Shown: one piece after another, positions 1 to 4,199 of the stretch
Position numbering within the stretch: position 1 is the first letter of the stretch
Layout: the number at the start of each line of letters is the position of its first letter
NCBI GenBank assembly: GCA_946479075.1
Contig: CAMLDT010000201.1
Location: 1-6,371 of the forward strand
Length of the DNA stretch: 6,371 bases
DNA from: an uncultured Polaromonas sp.
GTDB lineage: Bacteria > Pseudomonadota > Gammaproteobacteria > Burkholderiales > Burkholderiaceae
Direction of reading: 5' to 3'
Translations under genes and position numbers: made by a program
Notes under the pieces: generated by a model
Seen by the model: the letters and a program-made list of their open reading frames with translations, nothing else
Told to the model about the DNA's origin: nothing
The model's database searches: none

Positions 1-185
1 CGCTCGATCAGGCCGGCTCGGCCAAACCGGCGGTGCCGTCGAATCCGCTGGCCGACCTGCCCAAGCCGGGGCTGGAAGATCTGGTCAAGCAGGCCGCGCC
101 CCCGGCCGATCCCGCCCAAGCAGCTGCAGACGCCGCCAAACTGCTGGACGCACTCAAGGATGCCGCAGGCGGTCCGCCAGCGTGA
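1..185 (+). CDS. C-terminal fragment of an unidentified Ala/Pro-rich protein
   Basis: The open frame runs in from the left edge (first full codon at 3) and ends at TGA 183-185, leaving 60 residues. The visible part is low-complexity: a Pro/Lys/Leu stretch (around NPLADLPKPGLEDLVKQ) is followed by an Ala-rich segment with regularly spaced Leu and Lys (AAKLLDALKDAAGG) that could form an amphipathic helix. Codon third positions are strongly G/C, as expected for a real gene in this genome. No catalytic motif or domain is visible, and such tails occur in many envelope proteins, so I assign no function. The next strong terminator lies about 200 nt downstream, which is a long 3' untranslated stretch unless another transcript starts in between. 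Confidence 0.6.
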   Translation, partial: LDQAGSAKPAVPSNPLADLPKPGLEDLVKQAAPPADPAQAAADAAKLLDALKDAAGGPPA

Positions 186-231
186 AATAAGTCTTGATTC
201 CTGTGCTTTTTCATCCTGAAAGCCACAGCCC

Positions 232-247
232 TCCCCTATTTGGGGGA
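232..247. promoter_or_regulatory. Palindromic operator-like site TCCCC-N6-GGGGA
   Basis: A perfect 5-bp inverted repeat, TCCCC at 232-236 and GGGGA at 243-247, is separated by the AT-rich hexamer TATTTG. Its centre lies about 43 bp upstream of a start site inferred from a TACAGT box at 271-276. That is where an activator that contacts RNA polymerase over a poor -35 region usually binds, and no TTGACA-like -35 is seen here. The symmetry is seen directly; a role as a regulator-binding site is inference and the regulator is unknown. Confidence 0.35.
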
Positions 248-270
248 TGCCGCTGCGACGGCCTGCCCCC

Positions 271-276
271 TACAGT
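271..276 (+). promoter_or_regulatory. Possible -10 box (TACAGT)
   Basis: TACAGT matches four of six bases of the sigma-70 -10 consensus TATAAT. The hexamer 17 nt upstream (TGCCGC) is not a -35 box, so the promoter would need an activator; the palindrome at 232-247 is suitably placed. Transcription would begin near 283 and run into the hairpin series that ends at 415. This rests on position and weak sequence match only. Confidence 0.25.
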
Positions 277-282
277 CGAGCG

Positions 283-415
283 GTTGCTGTGACAACACGT
301 GATTCAAGAACAAGGCAAAAAGGCGAGGAAGCAAGGTCGATCAACAGACCGGTCCGATCTCAACGACGTCCCCGAAAGGGGACTTTCACAAGCCACCGCG
401 AGGTGGCTTTTTTTT
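283..415 (+). ncRNA. Candidate structured small RNA (unnamed)
   Basis: No credible reading frame fills 186-481: the open frames there run through a terminator and lack Shine-Dalgarno sequences. The stretch contains ordered hairpins: GTTG/CAAC (283-286 with 293-296), GGTC/GACC (335-338 with 347-350), a GTCCCC/GGGGAC stem closed by a GAAA tetraloop (368-383), and an intrinsic terminator (391-415). Between the first two lies an A/G-rich single-stranded segment (about 301-334). A GNRA-capped stem followed by a terminator is typical of stable bacterial small RNAs. The 5' end is inferred from the -10 box at 271-276. I cannot match it to a known RNA family. It could instead be the long 3' UTR of the upstream gene or an attenuator leader for the gene at 482. 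Confidence 0.35.
391..415 (+). terminator. Strong rho-independent terminator
   Basis: A 7-bp perfect stem, AGCCACC (391-397) with GGTGGCT (402-408), has a GCGA tetraloop and runs into eight consecutive T residues (408-415). The T tract lies on the plus strand, so it ends rightward transcription, either of the gene at 1-185 or of the candidate small RNA. It sits 66 nt before the next start codon, so the gene at 482 should have its own promoter. A TACCAT box at 440-445 is a weak candidate for that promoter. Confidence 0.88.
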
Positions 416-481
416 GCCTGTCGCCCTGCGGCTGCGCGTTACCATCGGTGCCCCCAGCCACCACGCCTGCAGGAGTTCACC

Positions 482-1099
482 GTGAGCCCAAACCGCCCCA
501 ACGCACCCGCCGCCCAGGGCTTTTCTGGTCAGCCGCAAGAGCGCCTTCCGATGATGGCGCCAGACACCATGTCTGCAGCGCAGCGCGCCTCGGCGGACGA
601 GCTGATTGCCGGTCCGCGCAAGGCCGTGCTGGGCCCCTTCATCCCGCTGTTGCGCAGTCCCGAACTGATGGCCCGAGTCGGCAAGGTCGGTGAATACCTG
701 CGTTTTGACTGCGTGCTGGACGTACGCATCCGCGAGCTGTCCATGTGCCTGGTGGCGCGGCAGCTGAGCAACCAGTTCGAGTGGCTGGTGCATGCGCCGC
801 TGGCGCTCAAGGCCGGCGTGGCGCAGGCGGTGCTGGACGCTGTCGCCGCTGGCAAGTACCCGCAAGGTACGGCCGCCGACGAGGCGGCCGCCGTGGACCT
901 GGTGACGGAACTGCTGGCGCACCACGGCGTCTGTGATGCGTCCTATGCGGCGGCCCTGGCCGTTTTCGGCGAACAGGGCGTGGTCGAGCTGACGACGCTG
1001 GTCGGCTACTTCGCGATGGTCTGCTGGGTCATGAACGTGGCGCGCACGCCAGGACAACCGCAGGCCGGCTTCAACGCGCTGGAAGCGTTTCCGGCCTAA
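482..1099 (+). CDS. Carboxymuconolactone decarboxylase-like (CMD/AhpD-fold) protein
   Basis: The protein has 205 aa. GTG at 482 is preferred because AGGAG (471-475) lies 6 nt before it; the frame stays open farther upstream but through the terminator, and the first in-frame ATG after it (551) lacks a comparable site. After a Pro/Ala-rich N-terminus of about 35 residues comes the CMD region: GPFIPLLRSPEL (51-62), then DVRIRELSMCLVARQL (80-95) and FEWLVHAPLALKAGV (99-113), with the family's conserved Arg-Glu-Leu, Glu-Trp and His. A second helical pair spans about 135-185. There is no CxxC or CxxH redox pair, so this is not an AhpD-type peroxidase partner. Family members include gamma-carboxymuconolactone decarboxylase and many uncharacterised proteins; with no catabolic genes nearby, the substrate is unknown. 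The fold assignment is fairly sure, the function open. It stands alone and converges on waaF. Confidence 0.85.
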   Translation: MSPNRPNAPAAQGFSGQPQERLPMMAPDTMSAAQRASADELIAGPRKAVLGPFIPLLRSPELMARVGKVGEYLRFDCVLDVRIRELSMCLVARQLSNQFEWLVHAPLALKAGVAQAVLDAVAAGKYPQGTAADEAAAVDLVTELLAHHGVCDASYAAALAVFGEQGVVELTTLVGYFAMVCWVMNVARTPGQPQAGFNALEAFPA

Positions 1100-1258
1100 T
1101 ACCGCACCCCGAAAATATCGAAACATGCAAGCGCGTCTTCGCACCCAGGGCGGCGTTGCAACCCTTGCGAAGGCGTCCAGCCTTCGCTGCAGCTTGCGCC
1201 TTGCCCTAGGCACGAATCCATCACTTTCATTTTGTTTCGCTACTTCCAGGTTGCGGTA
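1100..1258. repeat. Long imperfect palindrome (MITE-like element) between convergent genes
   Basis: The 7-bp ends TACCGCA (1100-1106) and TGCGGTA (1252-1258) are exact inverted copies. Reading inward, the arms keep matching imperfectly: CGAAACA (1119-1125) against TGTTTCG (1233-1239 region), CCNAGGGC against GCCCTNGG (around 1143-1151 and 1203-1210). The centre is a perfect 8-bp stem, GCGAAGGC (1167-1174) with GCCTTCGC (1180-1187). By hand alignment about two thirds of positions match over roughly 75-nt arms, with about 4 nt of gaps. The left end abuts the stop of the gene ending at 1099, and the right arm overlaps the last codons of waaF. CCGGC occurs on both flanks (1091-1095, 1259-1263), a weak hint of a target duplication. 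It encodes no protein. It may be a miniature element, a terminator for both converging genes, or both. Confidence 0.6.
1167..1187. terminator. Central perfect hairpin, possible terminator for both convergent genes
   Basis: GCGAAGGC (1167-1174) and GCCTTCGC (1180-1187) form an 8-bp perfect stem with a 5-nt loop, at the core of the larger palindrome. It lies 67 nt after the rightward stop at 1099 and 39 nt after the leftward waaF stop at 1227. Neither strand has a T run behind the stem, so it is not a canonical intrinsic terminator. CTTCGCA at 1137-1143 can also pair with TGCGAAG at 1166-1172, giving an alternative fold. Confidence 0.35.
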
Positions 1259-2261
1259 CCGGCAGGGCCGACAGCACACGTGCCGCGCTGATGTCGTTCA
1301 GACAGCGGGTGTGGCCCAGCGGACATTCGCGCTCGAAGCAGGGCGCACAGTCGAGCGGCGGCCGGTAGTCCGGATCGTTCTTGAGCCACAACACGGTGGC
1401 CCGCTCGCTCAGCGGCGGGGTGTGTAGCGGGCTGGACGAACCAAAAATCGCGACCTGCGGCACGCCAAAGGCCGCGGCCACATGCATCAGGCCGGAATCA
1501 TTGCTGACCACCTGTCTTGCGGCAGCGATGGCGCACAGGGCTTGCACCAGGGTGGTTTTGCCCGCGAAGTTCAGGCACTTCCCCGCCTGTAGCGCATTGA
1601 CCGGCGCTGCAATTTCTTCGCACAGCGCGGCCTCCTTGCCGGAGCCCAGCAGCACCACCGGCACATCCAGGCTTTGCGCCAACGCCGCAAAGTGCGCAGC
1701 CGGCCAGCGTTTGGCCGGACCATATTCAGCGCCGGGCGCAAACACCACATAAGCGCCGCGCTGCAAACCGAGCGCGGACAGCGCCTGCACCACGTCGCTG
1801 TCCGGCATCTGCAGCACAGGCCTGTCGGCCGCCAGATCCGCCTCCCCGCTGAGCGCCGAATAAAACGCCACCATGGGCGGGCGCTGCCCCTTGGCCGGAT
1901 TTTTCAGGCGGTGCGTCAGCAGGCCGAGGCGCGCCTCGCCGAGATAACCGATGCGTTTGGGAATGCCGGCCAGCAGTGGCAGCAGCGCGCTTTTCAGGGA
2001 GTTGGGCAGGACGTAGGCCGTATCGAAGCGGCCTTCGACCTGCCGGGCCAGCGCGCGGCGTGCCTTGAACTGCAGGCCGCCGTGCGCGAACGGAAACTCG
2101 ATCACCTCGTGCACCTGCGGCATGGCGCGATAGACCGGCGCCACCCAGGGCAGCGCGCCCACAGTGAGTTTTTCACCGCGCGCATGCAGGCGCCGCAGCA
2201 GCGGTTCGGTCATGACTGCGTCGCCTATCCACTGCGGAGCAACGACGAGGGCCTCAGGCAT
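1227..2261 (-). CDS. waaF: ADP-heptose:LPS heptosyltransferase II
   Basis: This glycosyltransferase (family GT9) adds the second L-glycero-D-manno-heptose to the first on the lipopolysaccharide inner core, at the cytoplasmic face of the inner membrane. The 344-aa length is normal. The N-terminal Rossmann motif APQWIGDAVMT (8-18) holds Asp14, which aligns with the catalytic Asp of WaaC. The nucleotide-sugar half shows PGAEYGPAKRWP (176-187) and VSNDSGLMHVAAAFG (252-266). The Cys-rich tail segment CAPCFERECPLGHTRCLNDI (305-324) is typical of WaaF. ATG at 2261 follows a purine-rich GGAAGGGAAG stretch; an in-frame GTG directly before it (2264) could add one residue. It is the last gene of the ilvE group, 99 nt after the zinc-finger gene with a repeat between. 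Its last nine or so residues (PQPGSSETK) are coded by the right arm of the palindrome at 1100-1258. Confidence 0.95.
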   Translation of the reverse strand: MPEALVVAPQWIGDAVMTEPLLRRLHARGEKLTVGALPWVAPVYRAMPQVHEVIEFPFAHGGLQFKARRALARQVEGRFDTAYVLPNSLKSALLPLLAGIPKRIGYLGEARLGLLTHRLKNPAKGQRPPMVAFYSALSGEADLAADRPVLQMPDSDVVQALSALGLQRGAYVVFAPGAEYGPAKRWPAAHFAALAQSLDVPVVLLGSGKEAALCEEIAAPVNALQAGKCLNFAGKTTLVQALCAIAAARQVVSNDSGLMHVAAAFGVPQVAIFGSSSPLHTPPLSERATVLWLKNDPDYRPPLDCAPCFERECPLGHTRCLNDISAARVLSALPVPQPGSSETK

Positions 2262-2285
2262 CACATCTTCCCTTCCAGGGCCATC

Positions 2286-2360
2286 GCGGAACCGGCTTTG
2301 CCGGGCCGCAGATGGCGCCCCCTGGAGGGGGAAGCGGCCGCAGGCCGCCTCGGGGGTGGG
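2286..2360. repeat. Three-hairpin Comamonadaceae-type intergenic repeat
   Basis: Three GC-rich hairpins follow in tandem: CCGGC-TTT-GCCGG (2292-2304), extended by GCGG/CCGC (2286-2289, 2306-2309); CCCCC-TGGA-GGGGG (2318-2331); and GCGGCC-GCA-GGCCGC (2334-2348). A GGGGGTGGG tail (2352-2360) can pair with the CCCCC arm as an alternative. I recognise the CCCCC..GGGGG-AAGCGGCC order from memory as a repeat scattered between genes in Comamonadaceae; I have not searched for it. It begins directly after the zinc-finger stop codon and ends about 10 nt before the waaF Shine-Dalgarno region, so it sits inside a probable transcript, where it may terminate, stabilise or reduce passage into waaF. No T tract follows it. 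Confidence 0.7.
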
Positions 2361-2570
2361 TCAATGTCCACCGCCGAAATGCTCACCGTCTTTCAGCTTG
2401 TACACCGTGCCGCAATACGAACACTTGGCTTCGCCGGTGCGCGCCACATCCAGGTAGACCTTGGGGTGGCTGTTCCAGATTTTCATGTCCGCTTTGGGGC
2501 TGGGGCAGAACACGCCGCCTTGCGGGTTCAGGTCTTTGGCCAGCAGTTCGACGGTGAAGGAGGTAGGCAT
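2361..2570 (-). CDS. CHCC zinc-finger domain protein (NDUFS6-like)
   Basis: This 69-residue protein is almost all one zf-CHCC domain. The likely zinc ligands are Cys22 (GGVFCPSP), His35 (WNSHPKVYLDV), Cys50 and Cys53 (KCSYCGTVY), the spacing of the family that includes the mitochondrial complex I accessory subunit NDUFS6. The match suggests a role in respiratory complex I assembly or stability, which is family knowledge rather than something shown here; no nuo genes are nearby. The start codon lies 2 nt after the ilvE stop, so the two are almost surely co-transcribed and possibly translationally coupled. A GGTTGC-like upstream region gives no clear Shine-Dalgarno, which fits coupling. The protein ends FGGGH, right before the three-hairpin repeat. 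Confidence 0.9.
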   Translation of the reverse strand: MPTSFTVELLAKDLNPQGGVFCPSPKADMKIWNSHPKVYLDVARTGEAKCSYCGTVYKLKDGEHFGGGH

Positions 2571-2572
2571 GA

Positions 2573-3511
2573 TCAGACTTTCGCGAGCCAGTGGGAATAC
2601 TTGGGATTGCGTCCGTTGACGATGTCAAAAAACGCGCTCTGGATTTTTTCGGTGATGGGCCCGCGCGAACCGGCGCCGATCTCGATGCGGTCGAGTTCGC
2701 GGATCGGCGTGACTTCCGCGGCGGTGCCGGTGAAGAAGGCCTCGTCGGCGATGTAGACCTCGTCGCGCGTGATGCGTTTTTGCACCAGTTCGAGGCCCAG
2801 GTCCTTGCAGATGTGCAGGATGGTGTTGCGCGTGATGCCGTTGAGTGCGCCGGCCGACAGGTCGGGCGTGTAGACCACGCCGCCCTTGATCACGAAGATG
2901 TTCTCGCCCGCGCCTTCGCTGACAAAACCGGAGGCGTCGAGCAGCAGCGCTTCGTCGTAGCCGTCGTCCAGCGCTTCCATGTTGGCGAGGATGGAGTTGG
3001 TGTAGTTGCTGACCGCCTTGGCCTGCGTCATGGTGATGTTGACGTGGTGGCGCGTGTAGCTGGAGGTCTTCACACGGATGCCGCGTTTCATGCCCTCTTC
3101 ACCGAGGTAAGCGCCCCAGGCCCAGGCGGCGACCATCAGGTGGATGGTGTTGCCCTTGGGCGAAACGCCGAGTTTTTGCGAGCCGATCCAGGTCAGCGGG
3201 CGCAGGTAGCAGGACTCCAGATTGTTCTCGCGCACCACGGCTTTTTGCGCGTCCATGACTTCGTCCATGCTGAACGGAATTTTCATGCGCAGGATTTTGG
3301 CGCTGTTGAACAGGCGCTCGGTGTGCTCTTCGAGCCGGAAGATGGCCGTGCCGTTGGCGGTGTTGTAAGCGCGCACGCCCTCAAAGGCACCGCAGCCGTA
3401 ATGCAGGGTGTGGCTCAGCACATGGATCTTGGCGTCACGCCAGTCGACCATCTGGCCGTCCATCCAGATCTTGCCGTCACGGTCTGCCATGGAAGGGGGA
3501 AGGGGGGACAT
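2573..3511 (-). CDS. ilvE: Branched-chain amino-acid aminotransferase
   Basis: IlvE is a PLP-dependent fold-type IV aminotransferase that makes the last step of leucine, isoleucine and valine synthesis, exchanging the amino group with glutamate in the cytoplasm. The 312-aa length is typical. Visible landmarks are HTLHYGCGAFEGVRAY (34-49), the arginine-containing CYLRPLTWIG (101-110), the PLP Schiff-base lysine at K165 in TQAKAVSNYTNS, the cofactor-anchoring SEGAGENIFVI (198-208), GITRNTIL (225-232) and TGTAAEVTPI (261-270). ATG at 3511 is chosen because AGAGGA lies about 7 nt before it; the second Met (M8, at 3490) would also leave a complete enzyme. It leads the zinc-finger and waaF genes. 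The 78-nt upstream gap shows no convincing promoter, leader peptide or attenuator, so transcription from the gene at 3590-4036 is possible. Confidence 0.96.
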   Translation of the reverse strand: MSPLPPSMADRDGKIWMDGQMVDWRDAKIHVLSHTLHYGCGAFEGVRAYNTANGTAIFRLEEHTERLFNSAKILRMKIPFSMDEVMDAQKAVVRENNLESCYLRPLTWIGSQKLGVSPKGNTIHLMVAAWAWGAYLGEEGMKRGIRVKTSSYTRHHVNITMTQAKAVSNYTNSILANMEALDDGYDEALLLDASGFVSEGAGENIFVIKGGVVYTPDLSAGALNGITRNTILHICKDLGLELVQKRITRDEVYIADEAFFTGTAAEVTPIRELDRIEIGAGSRGPITEKIQSAFFDIVNGRNPKYSHWLAKV

Positions 3512-3589
3512 GTGGGAATCCTCTGTGGGTGGTTCTGTGGATGGCTGAGGCGGGCCATGCCGGTGCCGGCAAAACCCGAATCGCTGATT

Positions 3590-4036
3590 TTACGGGGCCG
3601 GTGGCGGCTGGCTGGAATCGGAAAGCGCCGGCGCCTCTGTCTCGGGCTGGGCGGGCCGGAACAACTCGTAATGGCTGAGCTTGCCGCCGGCGAAGGTGCA
3701 GGTCACCGACGAGCCGGACGTGTCGGTCCAGACAAAAATTTCGGGCTGCTCATCCTTGGGCGAGCGCAAGGCGCCGAGAGAACGCGTCATGGCCACCACA
3801 TGCAGCAGCGTCAGCCCGGGCTTGAGCTTGGCGTTGAGCATGACGGCGCTGGCGACATACCCAATGGGCTGGTCGGCCGCCCGCCTGAGCACCTGCATCA
3901 TGCGCGTGAAATGCAGCAGCACCCACATCAGCAGACCGCCCACGGCGGCGGCCACGCCGGCCCAGCCATAGCTGCGGTAAGCCAGCAGCACCACGGCGAC
4001 ACCGGCGATCGGGACGAGAATTTTCTGGAAGTTCAT
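3590..4036 (-). CDS. Conserved two-helix membrane protein of unknown function
   Basis: The protein has 148 aa. Two hydrophobic helices lie at the N-terminus (about 5-20 and 24-43), joined by a short RSYGW turn, so it is probably an inner-membrane hairpin. A soluble domain follows, with HFTRMMQVLRRA (42-53), PIGYVASAVMLNAKL (57-71) and LTLLHVVAMTRSLG (76-89). A Pro-rich tail ends in SSQPPPAP. I recall close relatives in Comamonadaceae carrying the label glycerate kinase; nothing here resembles a kinase, with no glycine-rich nucleotide loop and a length far too short, so that name should not be copied. The start at 4036 is supported by the homologous MNFQKILVP-type beginning; the Shine-Dalgarno is weak. 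It lies 78 nt upstream of ilvE on the same strand and could share its transcript. Confidence 0.8.
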   Translation of the reverse strand: MNFQKILVPIAGVAVVLLAYRSYGWAGVAAAVGGLLMWVLLHFTRMMQVLRRAADQPIGYVASAVMLNAKLKPGLTLLHVVAMTRSLGALRSPKDEQPEIFVWTDTSGSSVTCTFAGGKLSHYELFRPAQPETEAPALSDSSQPPPAP

Positions 4037-4047
4037 GGCGCCATTTT

Positions 4048-4075
4048 CGCAGCCACGGCGGACCGGCCGGCTGCG
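4048..4075. other. Inverted repeat in the leader of the membrane-protein gene
   Basis: CGCAGCC (4048-4054) and GGCTGCG (4069-4075) form a perfect 7-bp stem with a 14-nt loop that can itself pair CGG (4056-4058) with CCG (4063-4065). It lies 12-39 nt upstream of the start at 4036 on the minus strand, close enough to affect ribosome access or act as an operator. No family match is known to me; in GC-rich DNA such a stem can be incidental. Confidence 0.3.
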
Positions 4076-4101
4076 GGGAGTGCGTAGTCGGATGCCTGAC
4101 T

Positions 4102-4168
4102 AATTTTTCAAGCCATTTAGGCCTGCAGCCCCCGTCCGGCGGGCGCAAGCAGCTACTATTTTTATAGC
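4102..4168. repeat. Second dispersed Comamonadaceae-type repeat
   Basis: The element runs from the AATTTTTCAAGCC end (4102-4113) through AGGCCTGCAG to GCAAGCAGCTACTATTTTTATAGC (ending at 4168). In the middle, GCCCCCG (4128-4134) pairs with CGGGCGC (4140-4146) with one mismatch around a TCCGG loop. The right end has CTAT (4156-4159) against ATAG (4164-4167), and GCTA (4152-4155) against TAGC (4165-4168). I recognise the layout, a CAAGCC/AGGCCT end, a variable central stem, then GCAAGCAGCTA with an A/T-rich hairpin, as a repeat found many times in Comamonadaceae intergenic regions. That recognition is from memory, not a search. Here it lies between two minus-strand genes, 32 nt past the transporter stop. 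Confidence 0.65.
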
Positions 4169-4199
4169 GGCCCTTGCACCACCCGCACCTGAACGGGCC

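Larger units (their letters stand above)
4037..4199. other. Gene-free spacer between transporter and membrane-protein genes
   Basis: No reading frame with a usable start occurs here. It holds the inverted repeat at 4048-4075 and the dispersed repeat at 4102-4168. Between the transporter stop and the repeat, CCCG (4182-4185 area) and CGGG flank an 8-nt loop, a weak hairpin that could mark the transporter's 3' end, without a T run. On the minus strand TTGAAA (4105-4110) resembles a -35 box, but no good -10 follows at 16-18 nt. Confidence 0.5.

Noticed and set aside
299..481. An N-terminal extension of the CMD protein back to GTG 299
   Set aside because: The extension would be translated through the intrinsic terminator and has no ribosome site, whereas AGGAG stands 6 nt before GTG 482.
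247..693. A 148-codon plus-strand frame starting at the ATG next to the palindrome
   Set aside because: It reads through the strong terminator at 391-415 and overlaps the CMD gene out of frame, with no Shine-Dalgarno sequence.
1091..1263. CCGGC on both sides of the palindrome as a target-site duplication
   Set aside because: A 5-bp GC-rich match is common by chance here, and the left copy is 4 nt away from the symmetric end of the element, so it does not prove insertion.
386..1279. A 297-codon minus-strand frame across the CMD gene
   Set aside because: It is rich in Arg and His, runs across the terminator and into waaF, and has no plausible start or motif; the plus-strand CMD gene explains the region.
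3554..3573. GCCGG-TG-CCGGC inverted repeat upstream of ilvE as an operator or attenuator
   Set aside because: The loop would be only 2 nt and such GC-rich symmetry is frequent in this genome; no leader peptide rich in Leu, Ile or Val codons and no T run are present.
2591..4087. A 498-codon plus-strand open frame opposite ilvE and the membrane-protein gene
   Set aside because: It is antisense to well-supported genes, spans two of them and their gap, and has a low-complexity Asp/Val/Gly/His composition typical of a reverse-strand shadow.
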